Below, piece by piece: positions 17,145 to 25,896 of a DNA stretch of 46,498 nt. Position 1 is the first letter of the stretch. Each line of letters begins with the position of its first letter. The translations under genes were made by a program, and so were the position numbers. The stretch covers positions 1-46,498 of the forward strand of contig JAUVIR010000022.1 of NCBI GenBank assembly GCA_030592645.1, read 5' to 3'. The notes under the pieces are model-generated. The model had not been told where the DNA came from and searched no databases. It worked only from the letters and a program-made list of their open reading frames with translations. Source of the DNA: Candidatus Fermentibacterota bacterium (GTDB taxonomy: Bacteria > Fermentibacterota > Fermentibacteria > Fermentibacterales > JCC-6).

Positions 17145-18883
17145 AAACCATCTTCAGAAAGTCATTCTCCGGATATCTCATTGTAATCCTGATCCTGGTG
17201 GTTCTTGCTCCAGTTCTTGTTTTCAATACTATAAAATCCAAGTTCAACTCAACAGCAGTGTCGAACCTCACAAGAACCGCCGAATCGCTGGAGTTCATTC
17301 TTGCAGCTGAGCTGGAGGATGATCCGGCTGAACTGGATTCCATTGTTGACGAACTCGGCAGAAGACTGAACCTGCGAATTACTCTGATAGCCCGGAATGG
17401 AACCGTACTTGCAGATTCGGAACAGCAGCCGGACAGCATGGAAAATCATAGAACCAGACCAGAGGTTATCTGTGCTTTCAACGGCACAGTTGGGACATCT
17501 TCGAGACACAGCGTCACACTTGACAGGGATATGCTTTACGTTGCCGTTCCAGTAGAAATAGGTGATTCTATACCTGCGGTTGTAAGAACGAGTCTTTTCG
17601 GCTCGGATCTGAAATCGATTCTGCAGAGAATTATTGCAGATATTGCAATTGTTATGCTGGTGGTACTGATCGCCGGCCTTGTTATCGCCTGGTTCTTTTC
17701 CAGGAGTATTTCGGATACCATAAGAAATATCGCCGATGCGTCGCGCAGAGTTGGCGAAGGTGATTATTCGATAAGAATAGCCCCCTGTTCCATTACTGAG
17801 CTCAACAGATTATCCTCGGATATAAACGGGATGATATCCAGAACTGATGAGCTGGTAGAAGAACTTTCCGGAAAGAATGCCAGTCTGGATGCCATTCTGG
17901 GATCCATAGTGGAAGGCATGCTTGTTGTCAGCTCCGCCGGCACGGTAGTAACCGCCAATATGAGTTTCCGGAGAATGGGTCTGGCCGGTGAGCATGAGGA
18001 AGGATGCGGATATCTTGATTTCATATCGAACAATGAATTCAGGGATTTTGCAGGCAATGTTCTTAATGACGGAATCCTATCCGGTGAAATACACAGTGAT
18101 GGGAGTGTATTTTCAGCAAGAGCAGCAGAAATACCTCAAACCGATCAGTTCGTCATTACATTCAGGGATATAACAGAGATCGCTACAACTGCACGGATAA
18201 AAAGAGAATTTGCAGCCAATGCGTCCCATGAACTAAGAACTCCTCTAACTTCTATAAAAGGTTATGCTGAGACCATTCTTGAAAACCTGTCAGGGGAAGA
18301 CAGGAAGTATATGAGAACCATACTCAGAAACACCGACAGGCTTATCAGAATCGTTGATGATATAAGGATTCTGTCGGAACTGGAGCATCCCGCGACTTCA
18401 CTTGATTTGTCCGATGTGAATCTTGCAGATGCAGTGAACGATACTATTGAGTTCTTTAGCGGAAAGGCTTTCGATAAGGGCCTTGAACTGATAATAGAAA
18501 CAGAAACGAACATTCCGATCATCCAGGCGGACAGGTTTCGAATTGAGCAGGTTCTTACCAATCTTATCGATAATGCCGTCAGGTATACTTCCACAGGATC
18601 TGTTACTGTAAGGATCGGTGCGAGAAGAAATTTTGTCACCATTGTTGTTTCCGATACAGGAATCGGAATAGAGGAAGAACACCTGCCCAGGCTGTTCGAG
18701 AGGTTCTATGTCATTGATAAAGCCAGGTCCAGAAGCCGTGGCGGTACAGGACTCGGTCTTGCAATAGTGAAGCACATAGTCACGCTGCATGGCGGATGGG
18801 TACGTGTTTCCAGCACACCGGGATCGGGAAGCATGTTCACAGTTGGCCTTCCGGTAGAGTCAACAGAGGATACTGCGTCTTAA
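17141..18883 (+). CDS. phoR: PhoR-type membrane sensor histidine kinase
   Basis: A sensor kinase partner of the preceding PhoB. Its order is: membrane helix (about 8-28), a short periplasmic sensor region (30-160), a second helix (about 165-188), HAMP, a PAS-like domain (about 250-335), HisKA with phospho-His363 (ASHELRTPLTSIKGY), and an ATPase domain with N box (QVLTNLIDNAVRYT), G1 (SDTGIGI), F box (LFERFY) and G2 (GGTGLGLAIV). All catalytic motifs are intact. Translation starts at TTG 17141 in a TTGA overlap with the phoB stop, so the two are coupled. The first repeat of the Pho box array overlaps its stop codon. Confidence 0.93.
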   Translation: MKTIFRKSFSGYLIVILILVVLAPVLVFNTIKSKFNSTAVSNLTRTAESLEFILAAELEDDPAELDSIVDELGRRLNLRITLIARNGTVLADSEQQPDSMENHRTRPEVICAFNGTVGTSSRHSVTLDRDMLYVAVPVEIGDSIPAVVRTSLFGSDLKSILQRIIADIAIVMLVVLIAGLVIAWFFSRSISDTIRNIADASRRVGEGDYSIRIAPCSITELNRLSSDINGMISRTDELVEELSGKNASLDAILGSIVEGMLVVSSAGTVVTANMSFRRMGLAGEHEEGCGYLDFISNNEFRDFAGNVLNDGILSGEIHSDGSVFSARAAEIPQTDQFVITFRDITEIATTARIKREFAANASHELRTPLTSIKGYAETILENLSGEDRKYMRTILRNTDRLIRIVDDIRILSELEHPATSLDLSDVNLADAVNDTIEFFSGKAFDKGLELIIETETNIPIIQADRFRIEQVLTNLIDNAVRYTSTGSVTVRIGARRNFVTIVVSDTGIGIEEEHLPRLFERFYVIDKARSRSRGGTGLGLAIVKHIVTLHGGWVRVSSTPGSGSMFTVGLPVESTEDTAS

Positions 18884-18918
18884 CAGAAGCTTAACAAATT
18901 CCAGACATTTCTTTAACA
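18879..18918 (+). promoter_or_regulatory. Four-repeat Pho box (PhoB binding array)
   Basis: Four 7-bp direct repeats at exact 11-bp steps: CTTAACA (18879), CTTAACA (18890), CCAGACA (18901), TTTAACA (18912), separated by 4-bp spacers. The 7+4 geometry is that of known Pho boxes. The array lies 66 bases before the porin gene, with a possible -10 (AATTCT) near 18928, so PhoB would activate the porin-pst-phoU operon from here. Confidence 0.8.
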
Positions 18919-18983
18919 ATCAGAAGCAATTCTACCCCCATGCAATCCGGAACTGTATCGAAAATCTTAAAGGGGGTATTTGA

Positions 18984-20045
18984 ATGAAAGTAACGAAGCT
19001 TGTTCTCATTGTTTTTCTCCTTGCGGGGACAGTATTCGCCTCAGGTGAATTCGCCACCGGTGGAGCTGAACTCCTGAAATTCAAGGGATACCTGATTTCC
19101 GAACTGTACGTCTACGGAGAAGAAGATGCCGATCCCGATATGGGATTCAATGTAGTCGCTTCAATGGAATGGCTGCCGACTCTTAACGACTGGCTTGATG
19201 GCAAAATAGCATTCAAGGCAAAACCAACGAATTACGAAGGTGAAATCGAAGACCTCAGTCTTACTACCGAGGACATCGTTGCAAACCTGCGTTTCAATGA
19301 GAATATCACATTCACCATGGGTCAGTTCAAGAGACCGTTCGGTTACAACTATACGCGTTCGAGCAGCAGTATGTACTTCCTCAGTCGGGCTGTTCTTACC
19401 GGCGGAAGTGAATTCAAGAACTTCGGTAAGCGCGATATAGGCGCCAACCTCAACCTCAGTTTCGATATGGTAAACTTCGATGTAGCTTTCACGAACGGTT
19501 CAGGGGACAACGAACCTGAAGATGACAGTAACAAACAGTTCACAATCCGTGGCGAGATCGAACCTCTTGATGGCATAACAATTGCGGCTGCCTTCGGGCG
19601 CCATACTGTTGATGATCCCGATACAACCAATACCGATACCTGGTCTGCAAATGGAATGGATTTCTACGCTGTCGCAGAGCATCCTCTGAGTGAGACTTCC
19701 ACAGTTAATTTCGTCGGCGAATACCTCATACTCGAACAACCGTCTGCTGATAATTCTGATATGAACGATGCCAGTGCATATGCGTTCACACTGGCTCCCG
19801 AGTTCGAACTTGAGGGTACCGCCATTCAGGCCATCAGACCAGCGATACGTTACGAGAACTACAATCCGGGCTATGCAGGCAGCACCGATCCTCAGAACGA
19901 CTACGGCGCAATTGACTTCTGTCTTAACCTCGATCTTTACAGCGGCAGGAATACTGTGCAGATCGGTGGGCGTAACTACACTTTCCAGAATAGCGACATA
20001 GAGGGTTATACCGATATGTACCTGGGCTGGAGAATGAAATTCTAA
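18984..20045 (+). CDS. Outer-membrane porin, probably for phosphate (OprP/OprO-like)
   Basis: A 353-residue beta-barrel protein with a signal peptide (ending near VFAS) and a C-terminal aromatic residue (GWRMKF), the usual assembly signal for outer-membrane barrels. Alternating hydrophobic strands fill the body. FTMGQFKRPFGYNYTRSSSS resembles the conserved motif of the phosphate-selective porin family (xGxFKxPFG). Its place directly after the Pho box array and ahead of pstS supports phosphate uptake across the outer membrane. Ion selectivity itself cannot be read from the sequence. Confidence 0.82.
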   Translation: MKVTKLVLIVFLLAGTVFASGEFATGGAELLKFKGYLISELYVYGEEDADPDMGFNVVASMEWLPTLNDWLDGKIAFKAKPTNYEGEIEDLSLTTEDIVANLRFNENITFTMGQFKRPFGYNYTRSSSSMYFLSRAVLTGGSEFKNFGKRDIGANLNLSFDMVNFDVAFTNGSGDNEPEDDSNKQFTIRGEIEPLDGITIAAAFGRHTVDDPDTTNTDTWSANGMDFYAVAEHPLSETSTVNFVGEYLILEQPSADNSDMNDASAYAFTLAPEFELEGTAIQAIRPAIRYENYNPGYAGSTDPQNDYGAIDFCLNLDLYSGRNTVQIGGRNYTFQNSDIEGYTDMYLGWRMKF

Positions 20046-20087
20046 GTCTTCTCAGCAAGGCTGATTAATATTGAAGAAAGGAATGTG

Positions 20088-20933
20088 ATGAGAGTATATA
20101 AGAACAGCTTATTGACACTATTCGCAGCTTTTGCTCTGCTGACTGTCTCATGCGGAAGATCAAACGAAGGAACCGGGGCAGTTTCGGATGAAGCACTTGA
20201 AGGAGAGCTCAATATCGCAGGCTCAACTACAGTACAGCCGCTTGCAGAAGTGCTGGCCGAATCCTTTGAAGCGCTTGAACCCGGCGCAGTAGTCTACGTG
20301 CAGGGCGGAGGAAGCAGTGTCGGGGTGAGGTCAGCTGCGGACCGCAGCGCGGATATTGGAATGGCTTCAAGGGAAGTCAAACCTTCCGAATTGAATGAAC
20401 ATCCAGAGCTGGTTGTGCATACTATCGCCAGGGATGGAATTGCAATAGTGACAGAGCCGGCATGCGATATCGAAAATCTTACAGCGGAGCAGGTAAGAGA
20501 TATCTTCGCAGGGGAAATAACCAACTGGAACGAGGTTGGCGGCGGGGATCTGATAATAACAGTAGTTGCTCGCGAAGAAGGCTCAGGAACCCGGGCTGCA
20601 TTTGAAGACATGGTCATGGAAGACGATCTCATCGTCGACAACGCCATCCTTCAGCCTTCAAACGGTGCTGTCAGAACTACCATATCCGTAACGCCGGGCA
20701 CGATCGGATTCCTCTCATTCGGATACCTTGACGACCAGACAAAGGCAATTGCCATTGATGGGGTTCTTCCGACTGAAGAGAACGCTTCATCGGGGGACTA
20801 CTCCGTTGTAAGGTCTCTGAACATGATCACTTACGGGGAACCTGAAGATCTGGCGGGTGCTTTCCTTGACTTCATCTTGAGTGAAGATGGCCAGGCAATA
20901 GTTGCTGAAGAGGGCTATCTTCCGGTCAATTGA
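20088..20933 (+). CDS. pstS: Phosphate-binding lipoprotein PstS of the ABC transporter
   Basis: The periplasmic phosphate receptor. A lipobox (LTVSC) near residue 22 indicates membrane anchoring. The phosphate-binding loops are recognisable: AGSTTVQPL, GGGSSVGVRSAADRSADIGMASRE and REEGSGTRAAFEDMV. At about 280 residues it is the typical length of the PBP-like-2 family. AAAGGA at 20077 serves ATG 20088; GTG 20085 is in frame just before. It is the first pst gene and lies 43 bases after the porin, probably cotranscribed. Confidence 0.92.
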   Translation: MRVYKNSLLTLFAAFALLTVSCGRSNEGTGAVSDEALEGELNIAGSTTVQPLAEVLAESFEALEPGAVVYVQGGGSSVGVRSAADRSADIGMASREVKPSELNEHPELVVHTIARDGIAIVTEPACDIENLTAEQVRDIFAGEITNWNEVGGGDLIITVVAREEGSGTRAAFEDMVMEDDLIVDNAILQPSNGAVRTTISVTPGTIGFLSFGYLDDQTKAIAIDGVLPTEENASSGDYSVVRSLNMITYGEPEDLAGAFLDFILSEDGQAIVAEEGYLPVN

Positions 20934-20945
20934 TAGATTGCTTTC

Positions 20946-21866
20946 ATGGCAACGAAGGCTGGCGCGCGGGATAACAAAAGGCGGTTAGATACCGCCATGA
21001 AGTACTCTCTCCTCTTCGCCGCACTTGCTTCAATTCTGATAGTGATGATGATCGGAATCTTCACTTTCAGAGAAGCATTGCCAGCCTTCCGTGATATCGG
21101 TGTGAAAAATCTCCTTACTGAGTCCGCCTGGAGACCCGGGGAAGGTCAATACGGGATCCTGGCGATGATAGCGGGTTCGGGCCTTGTTACACTTGGCGCG
21201 ATTGTCCTGGGAGTTCCCCTTGCCCTTGGATGTGCGATATTCCTCTCGGAAATCGCTCATCCGAATCTACGCGCTTTCGTAAAACCCTGTGTTGAACTGC
21301 TTGCCGGTATTCCTTCAGTTGTATACGGTCTTTTCGGAATGGTAATCATCGTACCTGTTGTACGAGGGATCGATATACCCGGGAATACCGGTTTCGGGCT
21401 CTTCTCAGCTTCCATTGTGCTTGCTGTAATGATACTTCCCACAATCACGAGCGTAGCAGAGCATGCAATAAGAAGTGTTCCAAAGGAATTCAGGGAAGGC
21501 TCTCTGGCTCTGGGGGCGACTAAATGGGAAACAATACAGAAAGTTATTATCCCGGGCGCAAGGTCAGGCATTATATCCGCAATAGTACTGGGTCTGGGAA
21601 GAGCTCTGGGAGAGACCATCGCCATGATCATGGTTATCGGCAACTCGGTGATAATTCCAGCGGCATCTACAGATAATCCGCTGTCCATATTTCTCAGCAG
21701 GGCAAGAACATTGACGGGGAATATTGCGGTTGAGATCAACTACGCGACAGGTCTTCATGAAAGTGCTCTGTTCGCGACCGGCGTGATCCTTTTCGTGCTG
21801 ATAATCGTAGTAAACAGTTCCGCAAAGTACCTGATGTCCCATGGAAGTCTGGAGAAGATCCGATGA
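20946..21866 (+). CDS. pstC: Phosphate ABC transporter permease PstC
   Basis: An inner-membrane permease with six hydrophobic helices. The cytoplasmic EAA loop that contacts PstB reads EGSLALGATKWETIQKVIIPGARSGI. VELLAGIPSVVYGLFG and GRALGETIAMIMVIGN are family signatures. It starts 12 bases after the pstS stop and overlaps pstA by the ATGA tetranucleotide, so translation is coupled. The length (306) is usual. Confidence 0.94.
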   Translation: MATKAGARDNKRRLDTAMKYSLLFAALASILIVMMIGIFTFREALPAFRDIGVKNLLTESAWRPGEGQYGILAMIAGSGLVTLGAIVLGVPLALGCAIFLSEIAHPNLRAFVKPCVELLAGIPSVVYGLFGMVIIVPVVRGIDIPGNTGFGLFSASIVLAVMILPTITSVAEHAIRSVPKEFREGSLALGATKWETIQKVIIPGARSGIISAIVLGLGRALGETIAMIMVIGNSVIIPAASTDNPLSIFLSRARTLTGNIAVEINYATGLHESALFATGVILFVLIIVVNSSAKYLMSHGSLEKIR

Positions 21867-22708
21867 TATTCAGGAAATTCAAACAGTATTCTGCGTTCTC
21901 GGCCATGTGGCTGGCATGCGGTCTGACTGTGGCGATCCTGCTTGCTGTCATCGGTTACGTTATTATCAGGGGATTCTCACATATCAGTATGGATTTCTTT
22001 TTAACTCCTCCACGTGGAGGGCTGTCGGGAGAAGGAGGAATATCCTCCACCATAATAGCAACTTTGTATCTGGTGGGAACAACACTCTTTTTTGCGACTC
22101 CGCTTGGGGTTGGAGCAGGTATATTCCTTGTGGAATACGCGGACAGCGTCAGGAGCATGTTCGTACAGAAGCTGGTTGTCATAGCGAGATTTGGTGTGGA
22201 GACCCTTGCCGGAGTACCTTCCATTGTATTCGGCCTGTTCGGGTACGCCCTTTTCGTTACGACCCTTCATTTTGGATTCTCAATTCTCTCAGCTGCTCTT
22301 GCAGGCACCTGCCTTGTTATCCCTGTGATTATAAGAACCACTGAGGAAGCGCTTAAGGCTGTTCCAGTTTCCTACAGGGAAGCGTCCCTTGCTATGGGCG
22401 CCGGTAAATGGGAAACGATATGGAAGGTTGTTCTTCCATCCGCGATAACCGGCATATCAACAGGAATCGTACTCAGTGCCGGAAGAATTGTCAGCGAGAC
22501 CGCAATATTTTACGTAACGCTTGGGGGAAGCTACAGAACTCCAACCTCTCTCATGTCCAGTGGAAGAACCATGGCTCTTCACGTTTACTATCTTGCTATG
22601 GAAACCAGGGCGTTTGACAAGGCCCTGGCAACAGGCGCTGTTCTGGTTGTACTGATAATTATCCTCAATCTGGTAATCAATACAATATCAAGGTGGCTTT
22701 CAGCATGA
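21863..22708 (+). CDS. pstA: Phosphate ABC transporter permease PstA
   Basis: The second permease subunit, with six predicted membrane helices. The EAA loop is [26 protein letters not shown], and [20 protein letters not shown] and [15 protein letters not shown] are typical PstA segments. It overlaps both neighbours by four bases (pstC upstream, pstB downstream), as expected for a tightly coupled transporter. It ends in TGA, one of many normal uses of TGA as stop in this genome. Confidence 0.94.
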   Translation: MIFRKFKQYSAFSAMWLACGLTVAILLAVIGYVIIRGFSHISMDFFLTPPRGGLSGEGGISSTIIATLYLVGTTLFFATPLGVGAGIFLVEYADSVRSMFVQKLVVIARFGVETLAGVPSIVFGLFGYALFVTTLHFGFSILSAALAGTCLVIPVIIRTTEEALKAVPVSYREASLAMGAGKWETIWKVVLPSAITGISTGIVLSAGRIVSETAIFYVTLGGSYRTPTSLMSSGRTMALHVYYLAMETRAFDKALATGAVLVVLIIILNLVINTISRWLSA

Positions 22709-23475
22709 CTGGTAAAACGGTAATGAAAACGAGTAACTTCTCATTGTTTTACGGGAGTTTCAAGGCTCTGCACAGTATTACCATGGATATACCCGTAAAC
22801 AGGATAACTGCGATAATTGGTCCTTCCGGCTGCGGGAAGAGCTCTCTTTTAAGAAGCTTCAACAGAATGAACGATCTTATTTCCAGTATGAGAACGGAGG
22901 GCAGTATTCTCATAGACGGGAAAAATGTCTACTCACAGGATGTTGTTGAACTCCGGAAGAAGGTGGGAATGGTCTTTCAGCGGCCCAATCCGTTTCCTAA
23001 ATCGATTTTTGATAACGTCGCGTACGGTCCCCGTATTCACGGGATCAGGGATAAGTATAAACTGGCCGCGATTGTCGAGCAGAGCATCAGAGACGCGGCT
23101 CTCTGGGATGAAGTGAAGGACGATCTCGGCAAGTCGGCATTCACGCTCTCCGGTGGACAGCAGCAGAGGCTCTGTATAGCGAGGGCACTGGCTGTGGAAC
23201 CGGAAGTAATTCTAATGGATGAGCCGGCATCTGCCCTCGATCCTGTTGCCACTCTGAAAATTGAAGAACTCATGGAGAAGTTGAAAAGCAAGTATACGAT
23301 AGTTGTAGTTACACATAATATGCAGCAGGCCGCGAGGGTTTCGGATTATACGGCATTTCTGCTCACCGATTCGGAAAGATCCGGAAATCTGATTGAATTC
23401 GGCCCCACGACAGAAATGTTTACTAATCCGTCTGATACCAGAACGGAAGACTACATCTGTGGCAGATTCGGATAA
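22705..23475 (+). CDS. pstB: Phosphate ABC transporter ATP-binding protein PstB
   Basis: The ATPase of the Pst importer. It has Walker [11 protein letters not shown]-loop [11 protein letters not shown] (the PNPFP form is characteristic of PstB), signature LSGGQQQRL, Walker [13 protein letters not shown] and the His switch VVVTHNMQQ. Start ATG 22705 overlaps the pstA stop; an in-frame GTG at 22693 is a less likely start. All catalytic residues are present, and the length of about 256 is standard. Confidence 0.95.
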   Translation: MTGKTVMKTSNFSLFYGSFKALHSITMDIPVNRITAIIGPSGCGKSSLLRSFNRMNDLISSMRTEGSILIDGKNVYSQDVVELRKKVGMVFQRPNPFPKSIFDNVAYGPRIHGIRDKYKLAAIVEQSIRDAALWDEVKDDLGKSAFTLSGGQQQRLCIARALAVEPEVILMDEPASALDPVATLKIEELMEKLKSKYTIVVVTHNMQQAARVSDYTAFLLTDSERSGNLIEFGPTTEMFTNPSDTRTEDYICGRFG

Positions 23476-23490
23476 AGGAGAGAAAGTACA

Positions 23491-24144
23491 ATGGTCAGAG
23501 AAACGTACGAAGCGGAAATGAACGACCTCAGAGAAGAATTGCTCAGGCTCTCCAGGATGGCGGAAAATGCTCTATGCGAGTCCGTCAGAATACTAGCGGA
23601 AAGACTGTTCAAAGAGGGTGAGGAACTCATTATAAGTGATGAAAAGATCAATCTTCAATGTCATAGTATAGAGGAACAGTGTCTGAACATCATAGCCACG
23701 CAGCAGCCGGTCGCTGGTGATCTGCGCTTTCTACTCGCAACCATGCAGATAGCTATGGAGCTTGAGCGAATCGCTGACTACGCAAAGGGCATAGCGGTAA
23801 TCAACAGCAGGATTCCATCCGGGAGCCATATAAAGCCTCTTATCGATATCCCGAGAATGCAGAAGAAGGCTGGAGAAATGCTTAAGCTCTCCATTGATGC
23901 ATTTCTTCAGCGCGATGTCGCTGCAGCTGAGAAACTGCCTGCGATGGATGTTGAAATAGACCTGCTGTACGAGCAGGTTTATAGAGAACTTGTTACGCAT
24001 GTTATGCAGAATCCGGAAAGAATTGCGGATGCCATGCTGCTGACCTATGCCGCTCATAACCTGGAAAGAGTCGGAGACAGGGTTGTCAATATATGCGAAC
24101 GAGTTGTCTACCTCTGCACCGGTAAAGTGGTGGATATGAGCTGA
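23491..24144 (+). CDS. phoU: Phosphate signalling protein PhoU
   Basis: A 217-residue all-helical protein of two similar three-helix bundles, each with the family's metal-binding E/DxxxD-type pattern (for example ERIADYAKGIAVI and LERVGDRVVNICERVVYL). It links Pst transporter state to PhoR and dampens the phosphate response. AAAGGAG lies ahead of the ATG, 15 bases after pstB. It closes the operon; the 120-base gap after it shows only a weak GACAG...CTGTC inverted repeat, not a convincing terminator. Confidence 0.94.
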   Translation: MVRETYEAEMNDLREELLRLSRMAENALCESVRILAERLFKEGEELIISDEKINLQCHSIEEQCLNIIATQQPVAGDLRFLLATMQIAMELERIADYAKGIAVINSRIPSGSHIKPLIDIPRMQKKAGEMLKLSIDAFLQRDVAAAEKLPAMDVEIDLLYEQVYRELVTHVMQNPERIADAMLLTYAAHNLERVGDRVVNICERVVYLCTGKVVDMS

Positions 24145-24264
24145 AAAGCAGCGTCTCTCCGTGTTTTCTGAACCCCTCCTGACAGTAACCGTTCGCTACC
24201 TGTCTTGAAAACCCTTAGTATATCCTGAATATGATTTTCTGTTTTACCGCAAAGAGGGGGATGT

Positions 24265-25884
24265 ATGATAGGGATATGTATCAAGGCGGGTTTCACCTGC
24301 CCCGAATGCGACAGCTATATACCCATGAATGCTCTGGTTGAAAGTCTCAGGTGCCCTGCATGCGGTACAGAGCACGATCTCACAGTCGACCACTGGAAAA
24401 CCGTTCTGGATGATGCCATTAAGGAAGTGCCTCATAGCGATGAGGGCGAAGGATCCAGCTCTACAGTGTTCGGAAGTTTCAATTACAGGATCGAGTACGG
24501 AAGACTGAAACCCAGATATGCAGGAACGAAGAATGATATTCCAATCGGGGATATCCTGGAGCATCTTGAGGATGGATATGTTCTCCATCCCGAGACTGGA
24601 GAGAAGACGTTCATCCGTAAATTACCTGATATCTACAATGGCGAATTTTCAGGGATCACCGCACTTATCGGTGAAGACGCTTCCTTAATACCCCGAAGGG
24701 GAGAGGGCAGAGAACTTCAGGTAGAAAATTCCAGCAATCCTGTAGCACTGCAATGCCCCAACTGCGGCGGAAGCCTTATCGTACAGGGGGAGAACAGGAC
24801 TGAGACCTGCAGATTCTGTGATACCAAAGTTCACCTTCCCGATGGTCTGTGGAAGATACTTCATCCCACACGAAAAGCGATTCGCTGGTACTTTCTGTTC
24901 GATTACAGCAGCAGACCTTTTACATGGGAGAGCGACATCTTTGGGGGTATTGCCGTTGATGCTGGCGGTATATGTCTGGCAGTCGAGAATGATTACGGAG
25001 ATATGCCGATAACAGCATGCCTCAAAGCGGATAGAGCAGAGGTATGGATGCGGGACGATCTGAAACTGGAATGCGATTCTGAAGGTACAATACCCGGATC
25101 GGTTGCCGATTATGATGGTAACGTCCTGATAATGCATGAGAACAGGATGGACCTTTATTCCATCTCTCTCGAGGATGGTTCAGTTACCAGCGTCATAAAG
25201 GGCACTCAAAAGAATGAGGAAGCAGATCTTGATATCACAGAACCCTTCAATATGGATGAAGTTCAGGGAATGACGGCTTTTCCCGATGGAAGCATCATGC
25301 TCCTGAAATCCTGTGATTCGGATTATGGTTATTACCGGGGATTCCTGCGGTTCGATAAGAAAGGAAATCCCCTTGAGCTGTGGAAGCCCTTAGAAAAGAG
25401 AGAAGAGAAAAAGCCCGGTTTCTTTGCACGGCTTTTCGGAGGGAATTCCGGAACTTCACGGAAGCGTGATATCCCATATTTTGAAAACATTGGAGACCGC
25501 CCTGATAAACTTAAAGATTCCACCGTTGAACTGGCTTCCGGGGCGGATGGCTCGCTTTATTTAATGAGCTGCGAAAAATTAGCTGCCTTCGATACCCATG
25601 GAAACATGAGGTACTCCGTTGAACTTCCATGCAGCCGCACCTGGGGCAGACCCGTTGCAAATAGCGAGGGGGAAGCCTTCGTCCTGACCGAGAAGGAGGA
25701 TGACAGGTACGAGGTTCAGAGGATCTCAGCTGCAGGGGAAATATCCATTTATGCGGCAAGCGTTAAGGACGGCGGTAAGGTTGAGAATAGTGATTTAATC
25801 GTAATGACTTCGGAAGGGAGTATCCACGTTCTCGGTTACGGCGGAGTTTGGATTACCATTGATGAACACCGTTCCACCGGGTAA
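24265..25884 (+). CDS. Double zinc-ribbon protein with a propeller-like C-terminal region, function unknown
   Basis: A 539-residue protein with two rubredoxin-like zinc ribbons. The first is at the N-terminus (CPECDSY...CPACGTEH) and the second near residue 165 (CPNCGGSL...CRFCDTKVHLP). The rest (about 215-535) has repeated strand-turn units with GG/DG turns (VDAGGICLAV, DYDGNVLIMHENRMDLYSI, FPDGSIMLLKSCD, GADGSLYLMSCEKLAAFDTHG, NSEGEAFVLTE), consistent with a beta-propeller. A basic insert rich in Lys and Gly (EEKKPGFFARLFGGNSG) interrupts it. There is no signal peptide, so it is probably cytoplasmic. GAGGGGG precedes the ATG. I do not recognise the family. Confidence 0.72.
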   Translation: MIGICIKAGFTCPECDSYIPMNALVESLRCPACGTEHDLTVDHWKTVLDDAIKEVPHSDEGEGSSSTVFGSFNYRIEYGRLKPRYAGTKNDIPIGDILEHLEDGYVLHPETGEKTFIRKLPDIYNGEFSGITALIGEDASLIPRRGEGRELQVENSSNPVALQCPNCGGSLIVQGENRTETCRFCDTKVHLPDGLWKILHPTRKAIRWYFLFDYSSRPFTWESDIFGGIAVDAGGICLAVENDYGDMPITACLKADRAEVWMRDDLKLECDSEGTIPGSVADYDGNVLIMHENRMDLYSISLEDGSVTSVIKGTQKNEEADLDITEPFNMDEVQGMTAFPDGSIMLLKSCDSDYGYYRGFLRFDKKGNPLELWKPLEKREEKKPGFFARLFGGNSGTSRKRDIPYFENIGDRPDKLKDSTVELASGADGSLYLMSCEKLAAFDTHGNMRYSVELPCSRTWGRPVANSEGEAFVLTEKEDDRYEVQRISAAGEISIYAASVKDGGKVENSDLIVMTSEGSIHVLGYGGVWITIDEHRSTG

Positions 25885-25896
25885 GGTTCTGCTCTT

